This document shows, one piece after another, positions 53,701 through 64,000 of a stretch of DNA of 64,000 bases. How positions within the stretch are numbered: position 1 is the stretch's first letter; each line of letters opens with the position of its first letter. Position numbers and translations under genes: made by a program. The notes beneath the pieces were generated by a model, which saw only the letters and a list, made by a program, of their open reading frames with translations, had not been told where the DNA came from and made no database searches. This DNA comes from Bilabrum cf. latius (taxonomy: Eukaryota > Bigyra: Bicosoecida > Bigyra > Bicosoecida): the NCBI GenBank assembly GCA_965178125.1, contig OZ237737.1:310001-374000 (forward strand), given 5' to 3'.

Positions 53701-56700
53701 ACATGGAGGGAACAAGTGGAGGAGGTTGAGGTGCACGCATTGCGAAAAGCTGCCATGAAGCTGGGAACGTGGCGCGAACCGCCGCCCGATGCCAACCGGC
53801 TTCGTTTCGTGCGGCGGGTGGTCGTTCCGGCTGTGCCGATGGTGGATCTTCGGCTGGCACTGAACATTCGGGGCCTGCCGGCGAACGACCTGACTGCGAA
53901 CAATCGAACGTCGGTTCTTGCGGTCAGGATGAAGCTTCTTGAGTGGCTCGGCACTGCGCTAGAGGTAGAGGAGGAAGTGGAGCGCAGGATCGAGGGGGGT
54001 GCCAGTAGTGCCAGCGCGACATCTGCTGAGAGAAAAGAGGATGGTAGCAGCACTGGAATCGATGATTTTTCAATGGACGATTCTCCGCCTGCAGTGATCC
54101 CGCTGGGTGGATGGGCAGCCTTTGACCAGCGAAAGTGGAAGATGTTCAGAAGACGAGAGAAGGAGTGCACGGAGAACGATGAGAAATTGAGGAGGGGTGA
54201 GACTGGTGGTATCCTCGGGTACATCACCGGCACCACGACTGCGGCTCTCGCGCAGAACGCGATGGAGATCACATCGGGAATCTGGCGGCCCCTCCGGCGG
54301 TCATGGGACTTGAGGCTGTGGTGGAAGCGCGAGGCCGCCATACGGATGCGAGAGAAGGACGATCGGCTTGACGACAGGGCATACGCAGAAATGAGGGCGC
54401 AGCTAGCCCGCGTGTGCGTGGCTGTGGCGGGCACAAAAGCAGACAGCGAACATGCTGCCAGAGCTAGGCGAGCGGGGGTGCCTCCTTGGTTTGCCCCCGG
54501 CGTGGTGGACAGGCTGCTGGCAGACGCAGAGCCGGAGCAGGGCGACAAGCTCAAAGATATGGTCAGCCCCACGGTACCATCGCAGGCAGGGCTGTCTGGA
54601 GCAACGGCCGCCGGTGTGGGCGGATGGGAGACAGTAGAAAGGCTTCACGATTATGCCGCGGATCTGGGCGTCAAGGGTGCGCTGTCGGTGAGCGAGGGCA
54701 GCAAGCGGGAATTCCCAAAAGCAGCCGGTAGCACCGGCGCTCAGACGCAGGAACTGGCCCTGTTCGCGGCTCGCGAAGGTCCCGACGATGCGTACGAGAG
54801 CAGACAAGCCGCCGTGCCGCTACTGTCTAGTGGAAAGACTCTCACGTCGATCCCCATCGGCAGCTTGGACGTGGGAGGACCCGCCAAGTTGCCCAGCGAC
54901 CTTGGGACCGAGTCTGTACTGGCAATGGCCGGGGTTGAGGCAGCTGCCGAGGACAAAGATGCCGAGGCTGCTGCGAGTGCCAAGAGTAAGAAGCAGACAC
55001 TCGGAGAGATACCCAGCTCTCCGATGGGCAGATCTTCGACAGCGACGTCAGGGGCTTTTCGCGGCCTGAATTCAGCGGGCGGAGGCAGTGAGTAGCAGCA
55101 GGCAAAACGGCGCGCCGATGCCGCAAGTAAGACCAAGCAAAGGAGGCTGCGCCGACTGCGGGCGCTACTGCAGGAGCGCACCACTTCGAAGCAGCCCATC
55201 CTGCTTCCGGCCCGAGTATACGACGTGGATTGCGGCGCCGCCCACATCGGAGCGGCGGACGAGTGGCAGGGTTGCATGACCTGGGGCGACGCGCGCACGG
55301 GTCGGCTGGGCCTGGGAGTGGACCCCTCTCGGCTCGCTGCGTTTCAGCGGGAAGTTCACGTCGGCACCGCTGCCAGCGGTCCAACGGCACAGCCCGCTCA
55401 GAAGCACAAGAGCGGCCTGGCCATGCTGGAGGACGCTCCACCAGGCTCTGCACGAAGCGGCACGGCATCTTTGCAGGGCAACAGGGCTGGTTCAGGGGGC
55501 CGGCTTAGCGACGCGGAATCGAAGGCATCGTCGAGCCCGGCCAAGGATGAGGACTATGAGGCCCAGCCATGGCCCACGACAGTGTTCTTGTCGGACGAGC
55601 GCAAGGCCGGGGGCGGCTTGATCTCCAGGAGCGCGCGGCAACCGCACGCCATCCGTTCCCTGTCGCTTGGGTACGGACACACAGCAGTTGTCACGGCCGA
55701 GGGAGAGGCGTGGGTGTGGGGAGATGCCTCCCAGGGAGCACTAGGGCTCGGTGTGACCCCGGAGGGAGGCCTGCGTGCCAGTCGCTGGCCGGGCGCCCGG
55801 CCCGTCCTGATCCCGCTCTTGCACGACGACAGGATGCCCACACGGGCTGGAAATAGAGGCGGCGCCCCCCGCAGGTATGATCCACCTCGGACCCCGTTGG
55901 CCATCATGGCAGCCCCAAGAGCCACTGCGTCTAGAGGCAGCCTCCCAGGCAGTGGAGGACTGCCCCCACGTGCATAGGCCGAGGCCTCTCAGCTGATGGA
56001 GGTTGCGAAGCGGGCCAAGGGCAAGCAGGGTCTGCTACAGCTCATGGAGTCGGCAGACCAAGAGCTGCAGAGCACTCGCCATGGCAGTGAAGGAATGTTC
56101 CGTGCGGAACACACGCTGGGAATGTCTCACCACGGGCAGCATGCAGCGATCAGCCCTGGATCCCCAGCATCGCCGAGGGGCAACGCGACGGCGTACAGCC
56201 CAGGACAGCTCGACACACCAGGAAACATGAGCGTTACGGGTGCCGGGAATCTTTCTCGGCAGCAGCTGGCGCTGCGGTCTACTGCCGGGCGCGGTGGTAG
56301 TGCAAGGGGTGGGCCGCTGGACAGGCTATCCACACCTCTTGGCATCGCGACTAGCTCAGTGGCCAGGGGTGCGGTTCCCCGTGTCACCACGAGTCGCGGG
56401 CACGAGTACCAGCACCAGGGCGGGCCCGGTTCCGTGCGGGCCGCTGTATCAAGAGAGACGCCAGCCGCAGACTTGCTAGCGGTGGCTAGGACTGGCACGC
56501 CCGCCACGCCTGGCGTCCCGCGGCACATCGCACCCTTGGCCCAGGCAGCATCCGGAGCGGGCGGCTCGCCCTCCTTCGCACAGGATAGGCGCACTGCCCT
56601 CGGCCGCGAGCTGACTGCACTGCACGATGGCTCGCCCAGGCTGGAAGGAAGCGAGTACGCTCACCGCGCCATGGTGGTGGCCCGGGACGAGCAGAGGCTC

Positions 56701-59637
56701 GCGGGGCTCCGAGGGGAGCAGCTGCCTGGGTTCAGCAGGCGCGGCACGAGGTCATCAGGGGACCGCGGATCTGCCGCGCTGGTGTCTCGGGGACTGGGCA
56801 CGGCGGCCGGTAGATTCAGGAGTGGGACCGCTCTGGCGGTGCAGGGCCCCGACGATGAGCAGCACGGGATTGGTGGGGTGGATGGGGTGCAGCAGCAGGA
56901 GAGCATCCGGAGGCTGACGGTGGGAGGCGCCGAGACTCGCGCAGAGGCGCACAGAGCTGCGACTGCTCTGAGCGGAGTGATGGTGCCCGTGCCCGTGCGG
57001 CTACGGTTGCCCGCAGGTTTTGGTCGGAGCCCGATCAGGCAGGTGGCGTGCGGTGCCGCCCACACGGCCATCGTCACGGAGAGCGGGCACCTGTTCGTCT
57101 GCGGGTCGGGCGCGGGCGGCAGGCTTGGACTAGGAGCGAAAGTCCTCCCTGCAGTTGTTCCCCACCCAGTGCTGGTGGAGGCTCTGGCGCGGGCTGGAGT
57201 TCGGATCGTAGAGGCGAGCTGCGGCATGGAGAGCACGCTGGTGCGGTCAGAGCTCGTGTACAATGACATCGTGGGAGGCGGGGCGGTCAAGGACGCGGGG
57301 GTTAATGACGAGGCCAGCGAGCCTGCAGACCCATTTGATTCGCCCAGGACCGCCGCCCCTGGCAACGAATCGGCTCGATCCGTGCGTCCCGTGCACACCG
57401 ACCCGGAGCTGGCCGGTGCCCAGAAGCTCGACCCGAGAGGACTCTTCGGGGAAGTAGAGGGCGGCGCCGTGTACGCGACAGGAGTTCGATGGGCACTAGG
57501 GGAACACGCTTCCCAGGAGTTCAAGCGAGTCGCCGGACTGCCCCCGGCTCGACAAGTGTGCGCCGGTGCTTCGCACCAGGCTGTGGTGACAGCGGCAGGG
57601 GAGCTGTGGACGTGGGGCGAGAACGACAAGGGAGCAGCGGGCCACCCACGGGGCAAGAAGTTTCTGCCTACGCCGAAACGTGTGCGGGCGCTGCACAAGG
57701 CCCCTAGAAACCTCGCTCTGGGGCAGCCATGTCGGCAGTCCAGCACCTACGCCCAGAGGCACGCCTTCCTCGCCGTCGATGGCACCATCAAGGGCGAAAG
57801 CGTGAGACACTGCGCGTGGACGCAGCGCGAGGACGAGCCTTGGTTGGAGGTTGATCTGGGAAGGGACTGCTACGTGTCGGCCGTGGAAGTGTACGTGCAC
57901 CATGGCACCCGGGCCAGCTGGATCGGCGGCGGTGGCATGGATGCTACGGGAGAGCTTGGATCCTCCTCCTCACGCTCACTGCAAGAGCCAGGCAGGCAGA
58001 CGGCGGCCGGCATGCGGACCATGTCCGCCGGTGGGTTGGGTCAGGACGGCGCGGAGAGCGTCGTCTCGCTCGTGTCGGACGACGGCATTGAGGCCGGGCG
58101 CCCCAGCTCGCGCGCCGGCACGGTCACCACTCGCTAGCTGCGGGAGGCGATGGCATCAAGGGGCTACGTGTCGGCCGGTATCGCGACAACTGCAGGGACA
58201 TCCAGGTCCTAGGGAACACACGGACCCCTGGATGAGACGGACGCTCCCAGGCCCGTTGGTGGCCCCGCCGCTCGCACCGACGCGACCTCGCGCCGCTTCC
58301 TGCCGCTGCACGTGCTCCTGGCGAGGCAGGATCGGCCGTTTCCTGCGGTGATTGGAAAAGGGACGCTTCGCGTTTCCAAGGAAGTTGCCGTCGCCTCCTG
58401 CACTCACACCAGCGGGAGGAGGCTGCTCAGCTGGCAGCCTCCCCCCATGACGAGGGCCCGGTTCATGCGAGTCGTGCTCGACAAGAACGAGCACCTCGCG
58501 GTGGCACAGGTCAGGGTGCTGGGCACGTCCTCGAGGCAGCCGCCCAGGATGCCGGTGCGTCACGTCAGCTGCGGACGGGCAGCAATGTCTGTCGTCACTG
58601 CGGCCCGCACCGACAATGAGACGCTGCTGACTCACTACCGACGCGCGATCGCAGCGGACCCGCGGGCTGCGAAGCTGCTGCGTCGTATACCTGCGTACGC
58701 TCCGTTTTTTGACGTGTACGGCGACAACTACCTCCCGATCGATGCCAGGGAACAAGACGAGGAGAGCAGAAGGCCGCCCTCGCCGAGAGAGGCGCGCCGG
58801 CGGCAGCAGCGCGCCATGCGTGCGGCCCAGCGTGACAGACGGAAGCGATACATGAAGGAGATCGAGAAGAACGCGAGGATCGTGGGCAAGAGGGGCCAGG
58901 GCCGCAGGGAGCGCCGGTTGCTGCAGAGGCAGGCCGTGTCCAAGCAGATGCGGGCCTTGGACGAGGAGATGCAAAAGGAGAAAGAAGCGGGGCTGTACGA
59001 CGTGGACGATACGCTCGGCGATTCCGGGTGGAGGGGAGAGGCGCTAAGGTCAGCCAAGGAGCTCCTCGCGAGACAGGACTGCGCCATGGACCCTGCGGCC
59101 AACAACTGTCCCCTGTGCGAGCCCAAGAAGCGGTGCGCGTCCTGCGAGTTTCACCTCAAGTGGGTGCAGCCGTTCGCGCTGCGATCCTTCCACAGGCAGC
59201 TGAGGCGCAGGGCGCAGCATGACAAGGAGGACAACCAGATGCTGGTCGATGCCGCGGAGCTGAAGGCGAAGCAGGCAGCTGAGGCCGCGGCACGGGCTGC
59301 TGCAGGCAGAACGTCAGTAGAGGAACGAGACCATGAGGCCACAGACGGGGCAGAGGCAGCAAAGGGCGGGGCCGGAGAGGGGGAAGAAGCCTCTGGTGAC
59401 GGGGCTGGTGACCCGGTGGTCGAGGAGGCCCTGAAGGGAAGGGTGGAGCTGCCTCCGTACAGGCGGTGGCAGCTGCAAGACGTCCTTCGCGCAGTGCTGG
59501 TGGAGGAAGCTGACGACGAGGGCGTGTCTCAGCTGGAGACGCTGCTACAGCGGGCCGCTGTGACCGGCCGGGCAATGGCCCCTGAGGGATTGCAGGAACA
59601 CGAGAAGTCTCGGGGCGGGAAGCGGCAGCGCGATTAA
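50761..59637 (+). CDS. Giant EF-hand, RCC1-repeat and discoidin-like domain protein
   Basis: A single frame of about 2958 aa. N-terminal EF-hands: 'FDTDGDGVLDMGEF', 'IDLDDDGFLSQDEW', F-D-S-S-[TAG]-R-G-A-L-D-E-V-E-L (TAG at loop position 4) and 'ADADKSGLLEYEEF', so Ca2+ binding is likely. Then a coiled/acidic stretch (Glu/Asp-rich near 52010-52190) and RCC1-type propeller blades: 'ALGQLYVWGG', 'GCMTWGDARTGRLGLGVD', 'GHTAVVTAEGEAWVWGD', 'AHTAIVTESGHLFVCGSG', 'HQAVVTAAGELWTWGENDKG'. After that comes an F5/8C-discoidin-like fold ('LALGQPCRQSSTYAQRHAFL', 'PWLEVDLGRDCYVSAVEVY') interrupted by an insert before its second half. Near the C-terminus is a Cys cluster, 'CPLCEPKKRCASC'. About thirteen TAGs, with no TGA or TAA until TAA 59635-59637. 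Start uncertain. The architecture suggests a cytoskeletal or flagellar scaffold; that is inference. Confidence 0.85.
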
Positions 59638-59759
59638 TCGATCTGCTGGCACTGGTGTGGCGCATCCGGGACACCCAAAAATGGCATTAACCGTGTTGAA
59701 TGTGAGCATACAGGTGTTTGAGTATGCTGCAGTTTCATTCTTATCTTGAAGGCGAATCG

Positions 59760-60410
59760 TTAGCTTCCGACGCCCTCAGCCTTGCCCTCGTCACCGGCTG
59801 CCTTCCCCGCTGCTGCCTCGGCCTTCGAAGATACAGCACCTGAAGCTAAAACACTGGTTTTTTTTGGCTTCAAATCCTTTCTGTAGAACCAAAACTCAAC
59901 GCCTGACCGAGACAAGCCTTCAGGAGGTATTGAGTGCGGACCAACCCCAGTCTTCTCGAATCCATGCTTGGAGTAAAACGGAGGCAAATCAGTCCGAAAG
60001 TTCACAATCTCCATAGTGAGAGCACTACGACCACGTGATAATACCTCCTATTCAAGCCTAGCGAGCAGGCTGGAGCCTAGCCCCCTGCCTTGGAGCTTTG
60101 GGTCCACAGCGAACGGTCCGAATCGCATGGCTGATGCATCCGCCTTGTCAGGGTAAAACACGACACAGCCCACCAGTTTACGGTGAATATCCAACTCAAC
60201 AATCATTTCGCCCTTCAATATGTGCTACCTAATCGCATCATGCTGGGCATCGTTGAAAAGTCTGTCTCTTGTCTTGAATGCAACACCGGTTGAGCCAGTT
60301 TCGATACCATAAGCCAAGTTAATCAGCTTGCAGGCAGAATCGTAGTCATCTTCAGCAGCTAGTCGGAAAATGAGCTCTGATTCTGTGACTTTCTCGCTTG
60401 TAGCGGCCAT
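59760..60410 (-). CDS. GNAT-family N-acetyltransferase
   Basis: 216 aa in one exon. Acetyl-CoA-binding motif A is 'FAVDPKLQGRGLGSSLLARL', containing Q-x-x-G-x-G; the end of the fold is 'NFRTDLPPFYSKHGFEKTG', typical of strand 6/7 in GNAT enzymes. N-terminal 'FRLAAEDDYDSACKLINLAY' matches the usual opening of the fold. Substrate unknown. A Lys/Ala-rich tail follows. TAGs in D-A-I-R-[TAG]-H-I-L (near 60225) and R-L-E-[TAG]-E-V-L (near 60048); stop TAA 59760-59762. Without TAG readthrough the acetyl-CoA motif would not be joined to either end. Confidence 0.88.
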
Positions 60411-60547
60411 ATAGCACAACTGCAACAGCGCTAGCCGAAAGGTTCGTAACGAATGTTCTTCTGCCAGTGATAACGAGCACTTTCAAGTTGGGTTGGCGCG
60501 AAGGTCAACCGACCTTAACCCCCCGGGCCAGTTGCGCCGTTCACAGG
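60411..60547. promoter_or_regulatory. Divergent promoter region, GNAT / CTFxP-repeat gene
   Basis: 137 bp between the two proposed start codons on opposite strands. No specific element recognised. Confidence 0.35.
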
Positions 60548-63487
60548 ATGCAGAGCGAAGACGATGCAGTTTCTAAAGGTAGATTAATATCTCAATGGGT
60601 GCAGAAGATGAAGGCAGGGGAAATAACGCAAGCAGAGCTGATTGAGATCATGCGAAAGCAAGTGGCCAGCAAGCCCAGCCAGTCCGGGCAAAGCGCTCCG
60701 CAACAGCAATCCCAGCCGCCGAGCGAATCACACGGACATAGTGGTATTGCGGTAGATTTGCAGGCTAGGCAGCCAATCCCTTCGCCATCCGGTCAGCAAG
60801 GTGGCCTGCTTGACCCGGACGAGGATCAAGCACCACAGCGCACCTCGGCCCCCGCCGCCCGGCTCACGCCAGCAGAGGCGGAAAGAAAAACTATGATTTA
60901 GGTTAGATAGTCAGACGCAGCTCGTTTCACTGAGTATTAATTGCACAATTTACGCTGTACGTGTTGCGCAACGGTTTGTGCGTACCGCAACAGACACCCT
61001 TGTATCACATAATATAGAACGTTTGCATCGCAGCGACTCGTCGAATAGCAGCGAAGGGCACGAGCCGAGGCAGATAGGCACAGAGAATAGCTTGCTAGAG
61101 CAGATGCGTCCCGCCCGGCCCAGCCACCTGCTGTGCCGCAGTACGAGCAGCCACGTTCATTCGCCCCCTCGAGAAGCGAGCAGCTAGGTAGGTCCTCAGA
61201 TGCTTCAAGGAGATCAAATGTGCAAGCTCCTATGATTCCGGGCGGACGAGTCGCCTTGGAATCCGCAGGTTCGTCGGGCGAGCGAGCAGGTGCGCCGACC
61301 GGCGAGCGAGCATCCGAGCAAGTGCCCCGGCAGAGCATCGTCACCATGGACCCCGTCTCGAGAGCTGCAGCGGCAGCACGCGCGAGAGACGCGGCAATCG
61401 CAGCTGCCTAGAGAAAGGAAGTGTCCCCAGCGAGGGGGGGCTACAGCCAGGGCCAGTACGGCCAGGGCCAGGCGTACGCAACTCCGGGGCACCATAGCCA
61501 ACAGCAGTACGGAGGCAGCGGCATCAGCGGTAACGCAGCCGGGCATGATCCCTCCGGTGGCGATCTTCCGTCGACGGGGCAGGGACAGGGGCAGGCTAGC
61601 CGGCGGTCCGCCAGCGCACCACGAGGCAGCCGCTCCGCCCTGCGGTCTCGTGCCAGGGACGAGGCCGAGCAGGCGGCCAGGGAACAGCGCGAGCGGGAGC
61701 TGGAGGAGTGCACCTTCCGGCCGCAGACCCGGCGCCTGCCCTCCCAGTACGGCAGCAGCCGTCGGGCCTTGGAGAGCGTGCCCTTTGCCGAGAGGATGGA
61801 GCAGTGGAAGAGGCACAAGGTGCAAGAGTCGGAGAGGAGGAAGAAGGAAGAGGAGGACAGGGAGGTCTCCAAGTGCACCTTCCAGCCGAGGATTTCCGCC
61901 GTGTCGCGCAAGACGGTCGCGCGGCAGAGGCAGATGGGCGGGGCTGTGCCCGCGCACGAGAGGCTCTACAGGAGCGTGACCCCGGCCAGGGCGCTCAAGA
62001 TGAAGACGCCATCCAGCGCGAGGGGCATGGTCGGGGCCCAGACCTCTTTTTCCTCCAGGCACGGTGGTCAAACCGGCCCCTATGGCGGCGTTTCCTCTGC
62101 ATCGGGTGCGGGTCTGCAGCAGCAGCAACAGGGCTTGGAGCACACGGCCTCGCGCGCACGCCCCGACTACAAGACCATGGAGGAGCGTGAGCTGGAGCAG
62201 TGCACCTTCCAACCGCAGACCAACCCGAAGCTAAGCAGGCGATCGGCGCACCCTGTTCGGTCCAGGTTCCGCCAAGCCGCCAAGGCGAGGTCGCTGGGCG
62301 TGCAGCTGGGCAAGCCCAAGTACACCGGCGCGGAGGAATGCACCTTCGCGCCCCGGGTGAACCCCGTGTCCAAGGCGATGGCGAATGCGCGCAAGTACGT
62401 GGAGAAGCCGGTGTTCGAGCGGATGAGCGAGCGCGCGAGGGCGGGCGCAGGGAACAGTAACGGGCGGTCGCAGTCCGCGCCCAGGGCGCGGCGCGGCCCC
62501 GCTGCCGAGGCCCGCGCCATGGGGGGTGCGGGAGGGGGTGGCGCGTCGACGCTGGGCGGGTACGACGAAGGTGCGGGTGGCGCGTCAGGTCAGCTGGACG
62601 ACTCGCGGTTCGGCTCCGTTGGCGGGTCAACGATGGGGGCCGGCGGGAGCATGCGGCGGGGGCGTCGCAGCGAGGGCGGAGACCAGAGCCGCGTGATGGA
62701 CCTGAGCAGCTTCCGCCGGGCCATGGACGGGGGCGGGGTCGGCGACCTGGAGGGCAAAGAGGAGGACGGGGGAAGGGAAGGCAAAGCCAGCCCGCGCACT
62801 GCCGCCGAGCGCAAGAAGAGGTTTAAGCAGTTCTTGCAGCGGCAGAACCACACATTGGCGAGGAAGGCGAAAAGCGTGCAGCTGCTCAAGGAGCAGACCG
62901 CCGCGCCGCACCAGCCCAGGCTGTGCCGACGGTCCGTCGAGATGGTGTCCGCCGAAACCCACGGAACGTTCCTCGAGAGGATGGCCAAGAAGGCCGTCCT
63001 CAGGGAACACGCCAACCAGCAGGAGCGGGCCAGGGTGGCCAAATCGGCGGACTGCACCTTCGAGCCAAAGATCAACCGGCACTCCAAGCAGATGCCCCGA
63101 CGCTCCTACGCAGAGATGTCCCGGGGAGACGCCCTCAAGCGGGAGACGGCGCAGCGCCTGATGAAACTCAAGTTGGAGCAGGACGAAATCGGGCAGTTCG
63201 AGTTCGCCCCCAAGATCAACGACAAGAGCAGGCAGGCCCAAGGCAAGCTGCGCGTACTGGACGACCCGGAGACGTACGTGGAGAGGGTCCACAGGGAACA
63301 AGCCATACAGGCGGAGAGGGCCAGGCAGCAGGCTCTGCAGGCCGAGTCCACCGAGTATGACGAGTGCACGTTCAAACCGGAAGTGCACGACGCCCCGGAG
63401 TACATCAAGCGCATCGCCAAGACAATGGCTCTCACGCGGGCCGCGAGGCCGCCCAGCCCCTCCGAGCAGAACCCGCGCTGGAGATGA
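60548..63487 (+). CDS. CTFxP-motif repeat protein, probable flagellar/cytoskeletal
   Basis: Exons 60548-60901 and 61034-63487 give 935 aa; the 132-bp intron has GT-AG ends and is phase 0. The middle and C-terminal parts carry at least seven repeats of an (E/Q)-C-T-F-x-P-x-(I/V/T)-N motif: 'ECTFRPQTRRLPSQY', 'KCTFQPRISAVSRK', 'QCTFQPQTNPKLSRRS', 'ECTFAPRVNPVSKAM', 'DCTFEPKINRHSKQM', 'QFEFAPKINDKSRQ', 'ECTFKPEVHDAPEYI', most followed by basic S-R/K residues and spaced by helical Glu/Arg-rich stretches. Proteins with such repeats are known from flagellated protists but I cannot name one. The N-terminus is Gln/Ser/Pro-rich. TAGs at 60899 (last codon of exon 1), two in the coil of exon 2 near 61049 and 61091, and 61409; stop TGA 63485-63487. 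Confidence 0.85.
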
Positions 63488-63825
63488 GACGATAGGAAGT
63501 ACGGTTACCTAGATCGGCGAGATCTACGCGCGGGAGTCACCAGTGGTTGCAATGGCCGTCAGAGGGGTTTCAGTACCTGGCGGGTGTGCGCCTCGGTTAG
63601 CATGTGTTCTGGAGCGCTGTGTTGCTTTGTGAGTGCTTGCATTTATGTTTTTTTTCAATCTCGCGATGTCTGGCAATGTATTTTGGTGCACTACATGAGA
63701 ATCATCTTGCAGACCGGTTGGTTTGCCTGGCTGGCTGGAGAGAGGGGGCTGGGTCATCATCGGCCGAACCCCCCTCCGGCCGCCCCGGCGCCTCCTCCCA
63801 GCGCCCTCCCCCCGATCGCACTCAC
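63488..63825. other. 3' flank and probable intron at the right edge
   Basis: 338 bp. Contains the 3' UTR of the plus-strand repeat gene and probably intron or downstream sequence of the minus-strand gene entering from the right. No exon could be assigned with confidence. Confidence 0.35.
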
Positions 63826-64000
63826 CCGCTTCTTGCCCGCACCAGCCCCCGCCCCGATGCCTTTCCCCTTGCCCCCCTTCATGGAGCCCCCCATGAGCGC
63901 GTCGAGCGGGTCACCACCCCTCTTCTTCCTCAGCTCGTCGATGGCGCTCCGCTTGGGCGTCCAGGACTTGAGTGAGCGAATAATCTCGGAGAAATCCGGA
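63826..64000 (-). CDS. Partial exon of an unidentified gene cut by the window edge
   Basis: Minus-strand frame open from the window end: 'FSEIIRSLKSWTPKRSAIDE', then 'LRKKRGGDPLDALMGG' and a Lys/Gly-rich run ending '...GAGAGKKR', followed by a good splice donor (cgg|gtgagtgcg) at 63825. Codon use is like the neighbouring genes. I do not recognise the family; a basic Gly/Lys-rich segment near a C-terminal region is all that can be said. Confidence 0.55.

Noticed and set aside
1-64000. Many short neighbouring reading frames ending in TAG taken as separate small genes or as decayed pseudogenes
   Set aside because: The pieces are in the same frame, separated only by TAG, and rebuild complete conserved domains. 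Decay would also give TGA, TAA and frameshifts, which are absent.
1-64000. TAG read as leucine, or as a pyrrolysine/selenocysteine-type recoding
   Set aside because: Conserved columns and paralogue comparisons point to Gln (CAG/TAG swaps). TAG is far too frequent and spread for a rare recoded amino acid, and no recoding stem-loop was seen. The signal-peptide TAG at 4636 alone would fit Leu.
1-64000. tRNA genes, especially a tRNA-Gln with CUA anticodon
   Set aside because: Stretches resembling a B box ('ggttcgaatc' near 6510, 'ggttcgaagt' near 3440) lie inside coding exons and have no cloverleaf around them.

Overview
The window is nuclear DNA from a GC-rich, intron-bearing, mitochondriate and probably flagellate unicellular eukaryote. 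It holds GT-AG introns of about 80-170 bp, importin alpha, prefoldin 4, VPS45, a V-ATPase proteolipid, ECM29, PAAF1, EXO5 and mitochondrial L17. I cannot assign the lineage from sequence alone.

The main result is that in-frame TAG is a sense codon, almost certainly glutamine, while TGA and TAA terminate. Under the standard code most genes here shatter into fragments. Reading TAG as an amino acid rejoins them in one unchanged frame, with about 100 in-frame TAGs by hand count. All 22 genes whose 3' end I can see stop at TGA (18) or TAA (4), none at TAG. TAG falls on conserved Gln positions in mitochondrial L17, prefoldin 4, FOXRED2, ECM29, the EXO5 QhxxY nuclease motif, ATP synthase alpha and the ACAD10/11 kinase domain. 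It also replaces CAG inside a zinc-finger array, between two paralogous genes and in a poly-Gln run.

Layout. 0-4.4 kb: importin alpha (-) and a Rieske sterol desaturase (+), divergent. 4.6-12.4 kb: secreted PA14-GH63 glycosidase (+) converging on FOXRED2-like ER oxidoreductase (-). 12.9-17.2 kb: prefoldin 4 (-) and a very divergent ATP synthase alpha (+). 17.4-24.9 kb: VPS45 (+), a 13-finger C2H2 protein (+), mitochondrial ACAD10/11-type fusion (-). 24.9-39.4 kb: a tandem duplication containing two copies of an acidic protein gene, each facing a copy of the ECM29 3' end; only the right-hand ECM29 is complete. 39.6-45.0 kb: V-ATPase c'' (+), TMEM14 (+), a small membrane protein (-), mitochondrial L17 (+), PAAF1 (-). 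45.2-50.2 kb: a coiled-coil protein (+) and EXO5 (-). 50.7-59.6 kb: one giant EF-hand/RCC1/discoidin protein (+). 59.8-64 kb: GNAT acetyltransferase (-), a 'CTFxP' repeat protein (+), and the edge of a further gene (-).

Genes are tightly packed and mostly alternate in strand, so neighbours often share short divergent promoters (about 120-220 bp) or converge within about 100-230 bp. There is no operon logic; the genes are mostly housekeeping. Two neighbours-but-one, ECM29 and PAAF1, are both proteasome adaptor/assembly factors. No tRNA, rRNA, CRISPR or recognisable transposon was found.
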